A stretch of DNA of 64,000 nucleotides, taken from positions 28,542 through 92,541 of the forward strand of contig NZ_JAELTP010000010.1 of assembly GCF_016428915.1 (NCBI RefSeq). Reading direction: 5' to 3'. How positions within the stretch are numbered: the stretch's first letter is position 1; each line of letters begins with the position of its first letter. The notes below the pieces were generated by a model, which was not told the origin of the DNA, ran no database searches, and worked only from the letters and a program-made list of their open reading frames with translations. A program made the translations under genes and the position numbers. This document shows, piece after piece, positions 35,317 to 44,520 of the stretch. This DNA comes from Pandoraea sp. ASV26 (lineage in GTDB: Bacteria > Pseudomonadota > Gammaproteobacteria > Burkholderiales > Burkholderiaceae).

Positions 35317-36486
35317 CTAATACGATTTCGGCAATCCCAGCGCACGTTCGGCGATAAAACACAGAATCATTTCGCGTGACACCGGGGCCAACTGTGTCGC
35401 CACCATCTCGCGGAAATAGCGTTCGACATGGTACTCGCTCGCATACCCCATGCCGCCATGCGTGCGGATGGCTCGGTCGCAGGCCTTGAAGCCAGCGTCT
35501 GCCGCAAGGTACTTCGCTGCATTGGCCTGCACGCCACAGGGCTGCCCTGCATCGTAAAGTTCCGCAGCATGGAGTGTCATCAACTCGGCCGCGTACAACT
35601 CTGACCAGCACTCCGCTAACGGATGCTGGATCGACTGGTTCTTGCCAATTGGCCGACCGAACACCACGCGCTCTCCGGCATAGTGCGCGGCCTTTGCCAA
35701 GGCGCGCCGTCCCATGCCGATGGCCTCCGCAGCATTGAGAATCCGCTCGGGATTCAGGCTGTCGAGGATATACCGGAAGCCCTGCCCCTCCTCGCCAATG
35801 CGGTGCTCTACCGGAATTTCGAGTCCGTCGATGAACGTCTGATTCGAGTCGACGGCATGCCGGCCCATCTTGGGAATCTCGGTCACGCTCACCTTGGAGC
35901 GGTCGAGATCGGCGAAGAACAGCGAGAGACCGTCGGTCGGCTTCGCACACTGTTCGAGTGGCGTAGTGCGGGCAAGCAGAACGATCTTGTCCGCTTGCTG
36001 TGCCGTGCTGGTCCACAACTTCTGACCATGCACCACGTACCGGTCGCCCTTTCGCACGGCGCGGGTCGAGATCTTCGAGGTATCGAGTCCTGCGTCCGGC
36101 TCGGTGACGCCGAAGCACGCCCGCATGTCGCCCGCAATCACGGGAGGCAGCCACGCTCGCTTTTGTGCATCGCTGCCGTGTTTCACAATGGCGTGCAAAC
36201 CGAAGATATTGATGTGGACGGTCGAACACGCGGCAAAACATCCTGCGGAGTTGCCGATGGTCTGCATCATGATCGCCGCCTCGGTGACGCCAAGCCCGGC
36301 ACCGCCATATTCCGGCGGCATGGCGATGCCGAGCCAGCCTCCCTGCGCGATCGCATCGGCGAATTCGTGCGGAAAGGCGTGCGTTCGATCCGCGTGCGAC
36401 CAGTAGTCGTCGTCGAAGCGCTCGCAGATCGCGCGAACGGCTTCTCTGATCTCGATATGGTCCGATTTGGCGGCCAAGGCTTCCAT
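35317..36486 (-). CDS. Acyl-CoA dehydrogenase
   Basis: A 389-residue FAD enzyme that introduces a double bond next to the CoA thioester. Domains run from the N-terminal helical part (EAVRAICERFDDDYW), through the beta barrel with ACFGVTEPDAGLDTSKISTRA (FAD-binding WxxTE-like region), to the C-terminal helices with DSLNPERILNAAEAIG, VFGRPIGKNQSIQHPLAE and RTHGGMGYASEYHVERYFRE. The ATG with GAGGA upstream was chosen over one 39 bases earlier that has no ribosome site. It is the last gene of the six-gene leftward operon and ends only a few bases from the IS remnants, but is intact. Confidence 0.93.
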   Translation of the reverse strand: MEALAAKSDHIEIREAVRAICERFDDDYWSHADRTHAFPHEFADAIAQGGWLGIAMPPEYGGAGLGVTEAAIMMQTIGNSAGCFAACSTVHINIFGLHAIVKHGSDAQKRAWLPPVIAGDMRACFGVTEPDAGLDTSKISTRAVRKGDRYVVHGQKLWTSTAQQADKIVLLARTTPLEQCAKPTDGLSLFFADLDRSKVSVTEIPKMGRHAVDSNQTFIDGLEIPVEHRIGEEGQGFRYILDSLNPERILNAAEAIGMGRRALAKAAHYAGERVVFGRPIGKNQSIQHPLAECWSELYAAELMTLHAAELYDAGQPCGVQANAAKYLAADAGFKACDRAIRTHGGMGYASEYHVERYFREMVATQLAPVSREMILCFIAERALGLPKSY

Positions 36487-36557
36487 AACCGATCGTCCTC
36501 TTTCTGATGAGTGTTGGGTAGTCATTGGGGTCGCGTGCCGATACGCGACGAGAGCGC

Positions 36558-37862
36558 TCAGGCAGGCTTGCCGCGTGTCATCCAGAGCAGGCCGAAGGCC
36601 ATGACGATCGCGAACGCGGCAACGCCGATCTGTCCCGTGGCAAAACTACCGGTGATGTCTTTCGAATAACCGACCACGTAAGGGGCGACGAATCCCCCCA
36701 GAATCCCGAGCGAACTGATTGCCGCCAGCCCGCCAGCGGCGGCAGGACCGGTAAAGAAGATCGGGGGAATCGCCCAGAACACCCCCATGAAGGCCAACGT
36801 TCCCGAAGACGCGATGCAGATGAGCATCATGCGGGCCAATGGCTCATGAACGACGGCCGACACAGCGAGGGCCGTGCCCCCCACCAATAGGGCGAGCGCC
36901 GCATGCCAGCGCCGGTCGTTGTACCTGTCGGCGCTGCGAGTGACCCAAAGAATCGCCCCCACCGAACACAGGCTCGGAATCGCGGCAATCATCCCGGTCT
37001 GCACGTTCGATGTGCCGAACGACTTCACGATCTGAGGCAGAAAGAACGAAATGCCGTTATTCAATGCGGCGTCGGCAAAATAGACGAGTGCCAGACCATA
37101 CAGACGCGGATCGGCAAGCACCGAAAAAATCGAGTGACGACGCCCCTCGGCGGCCGCCGGTTGTTCCTTCGCCAGCGTATCGACAAGCCATACGCGCTGG
37201 TCCTGCGCGAGCCACTGCGCGCCGTCTGGACGATCGCTCAGCCGGCGCCAGACGACGAACGAGAGCACCACGGCAGGCAGCGCTTCGAGAATGATCATCC
37301 ACTGCCAGCCCTTGAGCGCAAACAGACCGTCAACGTTGAGCAACGCACCGGATAACGGCGAGCCGATAACGAACGACATCGGCACCGCCAGAAAGAAGTA
37401 ACCGAGTACTCGCGCGCGATACTTCGCCGGAAACCACAATGTCATGTAGTAGAGAATGCCCGGGAAGAAACCGGCCTCTGCCGCGCCCAGCAGCAGGCGT
37501 GCCGCGTAAAACCCGCGCGGCCCGGTGACAAACGCCATGAGCATGCAGCACAGACCCCAACTCAACATAATGCGTGCGATCCAGCGGCGCGCACCGAAAC
37601 GCACCAGGAGTGCATTAGAGGGGATTTCGAAAAGCGTGTAGGTCAGGAAAAACAGCCCGGCACCCAGTCCGTATTGCGTCGCGCTCAAGCCAAGATCCGC
37701 GTTCATCTCCAGCGCCGCGAAGCTAATGTTCACGCGATCGAGAAAGGAAATCAGATAGCCCAGACCGATGATCGGCAGGATGCGCGCCATGACGGCGCGC
37801 ATGGTTCGAGACTCGAGGTCCGCGTGCGATGCTCGCGCTGCCTGCGTTGCCAATACTTCCAT
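36558..37862 (-). CDS. MFS transporter, anion:cation symporter type
   Basis: A 434-residue 12-TM permease of the ACS family (phthalate, tartrate, hexuronate transporters). Seen: ILPIIGLGYLISFLDRVNISFAAL with the family's DRVN motif, FEIPSNALLVRFGARRWIARIM (motif A variant) and AAEAGFFPGILYYMTLWFP, diagnostic for this family. Start at MEVLATQ after AGGAG. It is in the operon between an acyl-CoA dehydrogenase and an amidohydrolase and probably imports the carboxylate consumed by the pathway. Confidence 0.92.
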   Translation of the reverse strand: MEVLATQAARASHADLESRTMRAVMARILPIIGLGYLISFLDRVNISFAALEMNADLGLSATQYGLGAGLFFLTYTLFEIPSNALLVRFGARRWIARIMLSWGLCCMLMAFVTGPRGFYAARLLLGAAEAGFFPGILYYMTLWFPAKYRARVLGYFFLAVPMSFVIGSPLSGALLNVDGLFALKGWQWMIILEALPAVVLSFVVWRRLSDRPDGAQWLAQDQRVWLVDTLAKEQPAAAEGRRHSIFSVLADPRLYGLALVYFADAALNNGISFFLPQIVKSFGTSNVQTGMIAAIPSLCSVGAILWVTRSADRYNDRRWHAALALLVGGTALAVSAVVHEPLARMMLICIASSGTLAFMGVFWAIPPIFFTGPAAAGGLAAISSLGILGGFVAPYVVGYSKDITGSFATGQIGVAAFAIVMAFGLLWMTRGKPA

Positions 37863-37940
37863 GCTGTCTCCTGATATTTTTTTATCCGGCGTTCGCATGG
37901 ACGTCGCCGGGGGAAGAGGGCGCTGTCGTCGCTCGTGCGG

Positions 37941-38816
37941 TCAGCTCAGATTGAGCACACGGGTGGCGTTTTCCTTGAGAATCAGCGGCCGCACTTCCGG
38001 CCGGAAGCCCACGGTTTCGAAATCCTCCAGCCAGCGATCCGGACGGATCAGCGGAAAATCCGAGCCGAACAGCATCTTGTGCTTCAGCAGCGAGTTGGCA
38101 TGCTTGATCAGTTCCGGCGAAAAGTACTTGGGCGACCAGCCGGACAGATCGATATAGACATTCGGTTTGTGCAGCGCGATCGACAGCGCCTGCTCCTGCC
38201 ACGGCCATGACGGATGCGCGATGATGATGTTCATGTCAGGGAAGTCGGCCGCGACGTCATCGAGATGAATCGGTTCGGAGTATTTGAGCTTCAGGCCGCC
38301 GCCGCCCGGCATGCCCGACCCCATGCCGGAGTGACCGCTGTGAAAGACTGCGGTCAGCTTGTACTCGGCGATCAGTTCGTACATCGGATAGGCAAGCCGG
38401 TCGTTGGCAAAGAAGGCCTGCATCGTGGGATGAAACTTGAAGCCGCGCACGCCATACTCTTCGATCAGGCGGCGCGCTTCGCGCACGCCCATTTTGCCTT
38501 TGTGCGGATCGATGCTCGCGAATGCGATCATGATGTCGCTGTTGTTCTGAGCGAACTCTGCGATTTCCTCGTTAGGAATGCGGCGGCGACCGAGATTGGC
38601 CTCGCAATCCACGGTGAACATCACGAAGCCGATTTTGCGTTCGCGATAGTGTTCAATGGTTTCCGGAATCGTCGGGCGGCGACCCATCTTGAGAATGGTG
38701 CCGAAGTATTTGTCGGCAGCTTCGTCGAATTCGCGGCCGAAGATATCCGGCGGCTGGCAGCAGGAGACTTCCGCATGGACGTGCGTGTCGATCGCAACGA
38801 GATCGGCGAGATTCAT
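37941..38816 (-). CDS. Amidohydrolase family 2 (ACMSD-like hydrolase/decarboxylase)
   Basis: A 291-residue TIM-barrel metal enzyme of the amidohydrolase_2 family. Metal ligands seen: IDTHVHAEV (His-x-His), FKFHPTMQAF, TAVFHSGHSG, NIIIAHPSWPWQ (His) and LFGSDFPLI (Asp). Members decarboxylate or hydrate aromatic ring-cleavage products or hydrolyse lactones. It has no Lys for a bridging carbamate, in line with mononuclear members. It lies 28 bases after the AtuA-type gene, in the same operon. Confidence 0.88.
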   Translation of the reverse strand: MNLADLVAIDTHVHAEVSCCQPPDIFGREFDEAADKYFGTILKMGRRPTIPETIEHYRERKIGFVMFTVDCEANLGRRRIPNEEIAEFAQNNSDIMIAFASIDPHKGKMGVREARRLIEEYGVRGFKFHPTMQAFFANDRLAYPMYELIAEYKLTAVFHSGHSGMGSGMPGGGGLKLKYSEPIHLDDVAADFPDMNIIIAHPSWPWQEQALSIALHKPNVYIDLSGWSPKYFSPELIKHANSLLKHKMLFGSDFPLIRPDRWLEDFETVGFRPEVRPLILKENATRVLNLS

Positions 38817-38844
38817 TTTATCTATCCTGATTTAGTGTTCTGAT

Positions 38845-40704
38845 TTAGTGTTTCGGAACGCCTGATGCGTGTTCGGCCGCGTCGCCGTGCTGCTTGGCAA
38901 GCGCGGCGACCCATGACCTGGGCACGCTGACACGCATTTCGAGCGCTCGCTGGCCGTACGCTTTGCCTTGGGGATCGATTCTCGGCGATGCCATCCCGCC
39001 GCCGGCGAGCGCATTTTGCAGCACAAAGTTAAATGCATTCAGCCCGGGCGCTTCGAATCGTTCGACAGGGCCGTCGACCACTTCGGCAAAGTGCTCGCCG
39101 ATACGCTTCGTTGTCAGCACGCTGCGCAGGAACGGCATGTATTCAGGCTTTCTGCAGAAGATCGCGATATTCGACGAATTCCCTTTATCGCCGGAACGCG
39201 CATGTGCCAGCACATGCAGCGAGACTTCCTCCAACGCCTCGTCATCGCCTGGCGACTCAGCCGGAATCTCGGCGACAGAGGCCGGTTCCGTCCGACCGGA
39301 GGCCTGCACGTTGCCGACGTCATTTGCCGGTATGCGCACGACACGCGGTGCGTCGTCGCCCACCACGACCGTCGGTGCCTGAACCCCCGACTTGTCGACA
39401 AAGAACGTAAACAGCCTCACCAGAGGGGTGGCCTTGGGTCTGCCGCCAATCAGGCCGGCAGTGCCTTGCGCAAAGCTCAGGCCTACCGCGCCGACCTGAC
39501 GCGCAAATAGGTCGAGGGCACGCGGGTCCTGATGATCGACCACCAGCCGCAGCACGACTTCGCGGGTATCCCGTGCGCGTGACTCGCGCCCATACGAGGC
39601 CTCGGCACCCAACACCTCGATATGCGTCGCGGAAAAGTCGCGATGGTCCCTCTCGCGAAACAGCATCCGTGCGCGCTCGATCAGCGCATGGGCAGTGCGC
39701 TCCGCCTTACCTGCGGCATTGGTGCCGACAATCGCAATCAACGCGATGGCGCGCCAGCCGTCCTGGAAGGTTGCCGACACTTTATATTGTGCCGTCGGGG
39801 CGCGGCCTCGCGCGCCGCTTACGCAGACCTCCTGTGCCCCGACCTGCTCCAGCTTGACGCCCGAGAAATCGGCCGTCACATCGGGCAATAGATACGCGGC
39901 CGGGTCGCCGATTTCATACAGCACCTGCTCGGCGACGCTCGGCACAGACAGCAACCCCCCCGTGCCTTGCGGCTTGGTCACGGTGAAGGTGCCGTCAGCG
40001 CGGCACTCAGCGATGGGATAACCGATGTTGTGCCAGTCGGGCACACGCTCCCAATCGGTAAACAGCCCGCCGGTGACTTGCGGGCCGCATTCGAGCAAGT
40101 GCCCCACGAGGCTGCCCGCTGCGAGTCGGTCGTAATCGTCGGCGCGCCAGCCAAACTCATGCATGAGTGCACCGAGCGCAAGGGCGCTGTCGACACAGCG
40201 GCCGGTAACGACGATATCCGCACCGTGCGCAAGCGCTTCGACGATGGGCAAGGCCCCCAGGTAAGCATTCGCGGACAGAAGCTGGGAAGGAAGCGGCGCG
40301 TTCGACACGGCTTCGCGAACATCGGCGGTGCGCAGCGCATCCAGCGACGGCATCAGATCGTCGCCCAGCACCACCGCGATGCGAAGCGAAACGCCGGCGT
40401 CTCGTGCCGCGTCTTCCAGGGCTTTCTTGCAGGCTTGCGGATTGATGCCGCCCGCGTTGGTGATCACCCGGATGCCGCGCTCTGCGATCGTCTTCAGATG
40501 CGGCGCGAGATAGGCGACAAAGTCAGGCGGGAAACCAGCCTCGGGGCTCTTCTTTTTGGCGCGCGCCAACAAGGACATGGTGACTTCGGCGAGATAGTCC
40601 ATGACCAGATAGTCGACGGGGGCGCGAAGCAGTTGCGGGATCGCCATCGGGCTGTCGCCCCATGCGCCGGAAGCCCCCGCGATACGAACAGTTTTCTCAG
40701 TCAT
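38845..40704 (-). CDS. AtuA-family acyclic terpene utilization protein
   Basis: A 619-residue protein with the DUF1446/AtuA domain in its first 450 residues (RIAGASGAWGDSPMAIPQLL, DYLVMDYLAEVTMSLLARA, TNAGGINPQACKKAL, VVTGRCVDSALALGALMHEF) and the AtuA-like C-terminal domain (SLHVLAHARSGDKGNSSNIAIF, LNAFNFVLQNALAGGG). AtuA was found in the citronellol/geraniol pathway of Pseudomonas, but its reaction is not known and many homologues sit in other acyl-CoA clusters. Start overlaps the enoyl-CoA hydratase stop by eight bases. The rest of the atu pathway (geranyl-CoA carboxylase) is missing, so a different substrate is likely. Confidence 0.88.
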   Translation of the reverse strand: MTEKTVRIAGASGAWGDSPMAIPQLLRAPVDYLVMDYLAEVTMSLLARAKKKSPEAGFPPDFVAYLAPHLKTIAERGIRVITNAGGINPQACKKALEDAARDAGVSLRIAVVLGDDLMPSLDALRTADVREAVSNAPLPSQLLSANAYLGALPIVEALAHGADIVVTGRCVDSALALGALMHEFGWRADDYDRLAAGSLVGHLLECGPQVTGGLFTDWERVPDWHNIGYPIAECRADGTFTVTKPQGTGGLLSVPSVAEQVLYEIGDPAAYLLPDVTADFSGVKLEQVGAQEVCVSGARGRAPTAQYKVSATFQDGWRAIALIAIVGTNAAGKAERTAHALIERARMLFRERDHRDFSATHIEVLGAEASYGRESRARDTREVVLRLVVDHQDPRALDLFARQVGAVGLSFAQGTAGLIGGRPKATPLVRLFTFFVDKSGVQAPTVVVGDDAPRVVRIPANDVGNVQASGRTEPASVAEIPAESPGDDEALEEVSLHVLAHARSGDKGNSSNIAIFCRKPEYMPFLRSVLTTKRIGEHFAEVVDGPVERFEAPGLNAFNFVLQNALAGGGMASPRIDPQGKAYGQRALEMRVSVPRSWVAALAKQHGDAAEHASGVPKH

Positions 40705-41509
40705 TTTGGCTTGCGTCTGTAGTGGAGGGGACCCAGCGCGGGGCGCGCCGATCGCCGAAGGCAGCGAGGCCTTCCTTGGCGTCTTCGGTGCGTGAGACCA
40801 GCGCGATCTGCGTTTCCGCGAAAGCGAGTGCGGCGTCGAAGCTCATGTCCGACATCGCGGCAATCGCATACTTGCCGCGACGCACGGCGACCGGCGACGT
40901 CTGCGCAATACTCGCGACGAGCGCCTCGACCCGCTCGTCGAGTTGTGCGTATGGCACGACTTCGTTGGCGAGGCCCATCTCCAGCGCCTGCCGGGCATTG
41001 ATAAGTTCGCCGGTGAGGCAAAGATAGTTGACGTGGCGGGGGGCCAGCATCTTGCGCAGATAGACGAGCACCTGCATCGGAAACACCCCCACTTTCGCCT
41101 CCGGCAAGCCGAAACGGGCGTGATCGGCGACCACGGCAAGATCGCACAGGGCCATCAGGCCCATGCCACCGGCAACACACGCCCCATTGACGCGGGCAAT
41201 CAGGGGAATGCCGCTTTGGTTGACGGCGCGTGCGAGCCGGCCGAAATCGGTGGTGGGTTCGTCCAGATCCGCCGCGAATACGCCGGTTCCCCGCGACAGA
41301 TCGGCCCCGGCGCAAAAGGCCTTCTCGCCGGCACCGCTCAGCACCATCGCCCGAATGGCGGGATCGCTTTGTGCGGCGACGACCGCCGCGTGAATGCCGG
41401 CAATGACGTCCGGATTCAACGCGTTGCGGCGCTCTATCCGGTTGATGAATATCCACAGCGCGTTACCGCGCCGTTCTGTCAGGACCACTTCGGAAATGTT
41501 TTGCGACAT
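40697..41509 (-). CDS. Enoyl-CoA hydratase/isomerase
   Basis: A 270-residue crotonase-fold enzyme. Seen: IFINRIERRNALNPDVIAG, the oxyanion-hole segments GAGEKAFCAGADLSRG and VNGACVAGGMGLMALCDLAV, and the position of catalytic Glu in FGLPEAKVGVFP. The second Glu of hydratases falls in the GACVAGGMGL segment, where Gly/Met stand instead, so it may be an isomerase, hydrolase or one-Glu hydratase. Start MSQNISEVV; codons before it overlap the CoA-transferase side. It is the second gene of the operon. Confidence 0.9.
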   Translation of the reverse strand: MSQNISEVVLTERRGNALWIFINRIERRNALNPDVIAGIHAAVVAAQSDPAIRAMVLSGAGEKAFCAGADLSRGTGVFAADLDEPTTDFGRLARAVNQSGIPLIARVNGACVAGGMGLMALCDLAVVADHARFGLPEAKVGVFPMQVLVYLRKMLAPRHVNYLCLTGELINARQALEMGLANEVVPYAQLDERVEALVASIAQTSPVAVRRGKYAIAAMSDMSFDAALAFAETQIALVSRTEDAKEGLAAFGDRRAPRWVPSTTDASQND

Positions 41510-41534
41510 GGCGCGTTCTCTTCGGGCAATCGGG

Positions 41535-42704
41535 TTAGCGGGCCGCACGAGCGGCGTGGGCAGCATTGCCAGCGAGGCCGACTTCGTCGCTGTGCTCGCC
41601 AAGTCCCGGCGCGAGCCGCCTGATTTCCAGGGGCGTGGCGGAAAAGCCGAGCGGCGAGCGCGGCACCATCACCGTGCCCTCGCTCGGATGTTCCATCTGC
41701 TTGAAAAAGTCGACCGCGCGCAGATGCGGGTCGTCGAACAGGTCGTCGACGGAGTTGACACGGCAGGCGGGAATGTCGGCCTCATGCAATGCCGTGAGCC
41801 ATTCGGCTGTCGTCTTCTTCGGCAGTTCTTCGGCGAGCAACTGTCCGGCGGCTTCGGCGTGCGTCGTGCGCGTTTGCAGACTGCGAAACCGCTCGTCTTC
41901 GTCGACAAGCGACGGGCGACCGATCATCCGGCTGAATTTACGCCAGTGAGCATCGGTATAGACGACCAGCGAGAGGTATCCGTCTGCGGTCGGATACGGC
42001 CCGCGTGAGCGCGACAGCAGACGCAGATACCCGGTGTCGCCCAGCGGTGGCACGAAGGCTCGCCCGCCAATATGGTCGGCGAGAACGAACTGCGCCATCG
42101 TCTCGAACATAGGCACTTCGACCTGCTGGCCCTCGCCCGTTTGCATGCGGTGATACAGCGCTGCCTGTACCGCAATCGCTGCATACAGGCCAACCACGCG
42201 ATCGCACAGATTGATCGGCGCATAACGCGGCTTGCCGTCAACACGCTCGAACATGCCGGCCACGCCCGAGGCGGCCTGCATCAGATCATCGTAGACGGCC
42301 GCACCGGCATAGGGGCCGCCTTCGCCATAGCCCACGGTCGAGCAGAAGATGATCGACGGATTGAGCAGCGTTGCACTCTCATAGCTCAGACCGAGGCGCG
42401 CCATGGCTTGCGGCCGGATGTTCGAGATCAGCACATCGGCGTCACGAATCAACTCGCGCAGTTGCTGCATGCCGGCCTCGGCTTTCAGGTCGAGCACGAT
42501 GCTGCGTTTGTTGCGGTTCGCTTGCAGGAAAAGCGGCCCCATGCCGGGGTTTCGCATCGGGCCGATATGGCGCATGGAGTCGCCGCCGGCCGATTCGACC
42601 TTGATCACGTCTGCGCCGAGGTCGCCGAGAATCTGCGTGGCTGACGGCCCCATGACCACGGTCGTCAAATCGATAATGCGCACGCCTGTTAGAGGGCCAC
42701 TCAT
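41535..42704 (-). CDS. CaiB/BaiF (family III) CoA transferase
   Basis: A 389-residue CoA transferase that moves CoA from a donor thioester to a free acid. Seen: the start GVRIIDLTTVVMGPSATQIL, LGADVIKVESAGGDSMRHIG, NRNKRSIVLDLKAEAG, and VDDLFDDPHLRAVDFF near the end. The aspartate nucleophile is expected in the AAVYDDLMQAASGVAGMF region. GGAG and CAGG precede the ATG. It is the first gene of the six-gene operon and likely activates the incoming acid; the paired dyads about 120 bases upstream fit IclR control. Confidence 0.93.
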   Translation of the reverse strand: MSGPLTGVRIIDLTTVVMGPSATQILGDLGADVIKVESAGGDSMRHIGPMRNPGMGPLFLQANRNKRSIVLDLKAEAGMQQLRELIRDADVLISNIRPQAMARLGLSYESATLLNPSIIFCSTVGYGEGGPYAGAAVYDDLMQAASGVAGMFERVDGKPRYAPINLCDRVVGLYAAIAVQAALYHRMQTGEGQQVEVPMFETMAQFVLADHIGGRAFVPPLGDTGYLRLLSRSRGPYPTADGYLSLVVYTDAHWRKFSRMIGRPSLVDEDERFRSLQTRTTHAEAAGQLLAEELPKKTTAEWLTALHEADIPACRVNSVDDLFDDPHLRAVDFFKQMEHPSEGTVMVPRSPLGFSATPLEIRRLAPGLGEHSDEVGLAGNAAHAARAAR

Positions 42705-42826
42705 CCTGCATTCTCCTGATTTTGTGTCCGAGCTGCGGTTCGCCATGCCGAGCGATCGTCACGTCGTCGCCCTTTACGAACCGGGGGCCGGCGCGGGCCC
42801 GAAGGCATCGGTTGGGTTGTTTAAAT

Positions 42827-42860
42827 TTCGCTATGGCGAATTAAATTTCGCCTATGCGAT
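42827..42860. promoter_or_regulatory. IclR operator pair 1 (CoA-transferase operon / iclR)
   Basis: TTCGC-TATG-GCGAA (perfect dyad) at 42827-42840 and TTCGC-CTAT-GCGAT at 42847-42860. The two sites start exactly 20 bases apart, each preceded by TTAAA. They lie in the region between the divergent CoA-transferase operon and iclR. Confidence 0.75.
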
Positions 42861-43031
42861 AATCCTACCTGTTGATGCGCGACTCCACAAGCCGTCAAGG
42901 AGGGTCAGGGCCCCCTTAGTTTCCCTAATACCGTGGATATCGACGCAGACGTCTTAATGGCGTCTTAAGCGCCGTCGCACCGCCGGTCCGGGCGGCTAGA
43001 ATGTTGTACTTTCTTACCGAGGTTCTGATGC

Positions 43032-43769
43032 ATGTCCAAGATTGTTGAACGAACCCTGGATGTCTTCGAGATGTTCGCGTCCGAGAAGCGCCCGCTTTCC
43101 CTGACGGACATGACGCGCTTGCTCGGCATCCCGATATCGAGTTGCCATGACGTGATTCATGCGTTGGAAGCGCGCGGCTATGTGTACGAGACCGGCCCGC
43201 GCGCCGGCTACTACCCTACCCGGTTGCTCTACAGCGTCTGCGAGGTCATCGTGGCGCACGATTCGCTGGTGCAGCGCGCAACACCTTTGCTCGAAGGGGT
43301 GCGCAATTCGTTGGGGGAAACCGTGACCTTGGCAAAGGCGACCGGAATGCAGGTGATTTACCTGCAGGTGCTGGAGCCTGAACATCCGATTCGCTTCTCG
43401 GTTACCGTTGGCTCGGAAATTCGCAGCTTGCACGCCACGTCGGCGGGCAAGGCCTTTCTCAGTACGCTGTCGCCCGACGCGTTCAATGAATTCCTGCAGT
43501 CGGCGGAACTGGGCGCGTTGACCGCCAAGACGCTCACCGCGAAAAGCAAACTGGCCGCCGATATCAATCAATCGAAAAGCCGTGGCTGGTTCCTCAACCG
43601 GGAGGAAAGTCTGTTGGGCGTGGTGACGGTGTCGAGTCCGTTTCTCTGGAACAACGCTACGCATATCGTCACCGTGGCCGGCCCCGCCGACCGGATGGAA
43701 GGCAAGCTCGAAGCGGCGGCAAAGCAAATCGTCGAGGTCTGCCGCGTATTAGGCGACCGGCCTCGATAG
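43032..43769 (+). CDS. IclR-family regulator of the catabolic locus
   Basis: A 245-residue IclR-type regulator. N-terminal winged helix: VERTLDVFEMFASEKRPLSLTDM in outline, with the recognition region LLGIPISSCHDVIHALEARGYV. The C-terminal GAF-like effector domain has RFSVTVGSEIRSLHATSAGKAFL and NREESLLGVVTVSSPF, both conserved in the family. It faces the six-gene acyl-CoA operon and precedes the cupin and MHS transporter genes. Paired dyads in all three intergenic regions suggest it controls the whole locus. Confidence 0.93.
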   Translation: MSKIVERTLDVFEMFASEKRPLSLTDMTRLLGIPISSCHDVIHALEARGYVYETGPRAGYYPTRLLYSVCEVIVAHDSLVQRATPLLEGVRNSLGETVTLAKATGMQVIYLQVLEPEHPIRFSVTVGSEIRSLHATSAGKAFLSTLSPDAFNEFLQSAELGALTAKTLTAKSKLAADINQSKSRGWFLNREESLLGVVTVSSPFLWNNATHIVTVAGPADRMEGKLEAAAKQIVEVCRVLGDRPR

Positions 43770-43841
43770 CGCTGCGAGCCGCTTGCTTGGGCCGGGGCAC
43801 CCTTGGCGCGCCCGCAAGCCTTGCCGCCCGTGGCCTATGCC

Positions 43842-44237
43842 TCAGGCGTGGGGCTCGCTCTCTCGCCGGATGACTTTCTCGGGTGCTTCGCCATACGGCG
43901 GGGAATAGATCACCAGCAGTTTGATCCGCTCGGTGATGACCTGAATGTCATGAAAAATGCCGGCCGGAAAGAACATCAGATCGCCCGTCGAGATGTGATG
44001 ACGCACACCGTCGATCTCAGCAGTCGCCTCCCCTTCGATTACGTAGACCGCCTGCTCCATGCCCGGATGGGCATGCGCGACAGCGCCTGCATGGCGCTCG
44101 ATATCCCCATAGATGATCTCCATGAACTGCGCGCCGTTGACACCCGGCGCCACAAGCCGGTAATTCTTCGTACCCTCGTGATTGGCGGGGCTGTATGACG
44201 GCACGTCCGACGGCCGGACGACAAATTTGCTTTGCAT
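43842..44237 (-). CDS. Small cupin protein of the IclR locus
   Basis: A 131-residue single cupin barrel. Motif 1 is AVAHAHPGMEQAVYVIEGEATAEI (in outline G(X)5HxH(X)3,4E with HAH and E) and motif 2 is GDLMFFPAGIFHDIQVI with the last His. Metal binding is therefore likely. It may act as an isomerase, dioxygenase or ligand sensor on the pathway's substrate. The ATG at MQSKFVVRP was chosen, as the preceding 41 codons run through the operator pair. It is convergent to iclR and divergent to the MHS transporter. Confidence 0.85.
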   Translation of the reverse strand: MQSKFVVRPSDVPSYSPANHEGTKNYRLVAPGVNGAQFMEIIYGDIERHAGAVAHAHPGMEQAVYVIEGEATAEIDGVRHHISTGDLMFFPAGIFHDIQVITERIKLLVIYSPPYGEAPEKVIRRESEPHA

Positions 44238-44277
44238 GATTTCTGCTTCCTTGGAGTCGATCAAGTGAGGAATATTA

Positions 44278-44311
44278 TTCGCGAATGCGGATAATGTTTC
44301 GCGTTGGCGAA
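44278..44311. promoter_or_regulatory. IclR operator pair 2 (before cupin gene)
   Basis: TTCGC-GAAT-GCGGA at 44278-44291 and TTCGC-GTTG-GCGAA (perfect) at 44298-44311, again starting exactly 20 bases apart. They lie 40-75 bases before the cupin start codon, suitable for direct repression. Confidence 0.75.
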
Positions 44312-44420
44312 TAATAGTCGTGGCGTCATGACGCCGCCCATCGAGGTTTTCCCTGATCATTCTTGGGTAGATGCGACACAGGGAACATCCCTATATCGCT
44401 ATTTCTCGGCATAGCAAGAA

Positions 44421-44454
44421 TACGCTAATGCGAATAAATATTCGCTGTAGCGAT
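44421..44454. promoter_or_regulatory. IclR operator pair 3 (before MHS transporter)
   Basis: TACGC-TAAT-GCGAA at 44421-44434 and TTCGC-TGTA-GCGAT at 44441-44454, starting exactly 20 bases apart and 67-100 bases before the transporter ATG. Confidence 0.75.
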
Positions 44455-44520
44455 AAATAACAATGCCGAGCCGGTCCGTCTTGCGACCAGTCAGCGGCAC
44501 CAGACAAGGATCAATGAGAC

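Noticed and set aside
38214..38843. Plus-strand frame of 209 codons
   Set aside because: Antisense to the amidohydrolase-2 gene, whose metal ligands are all present.
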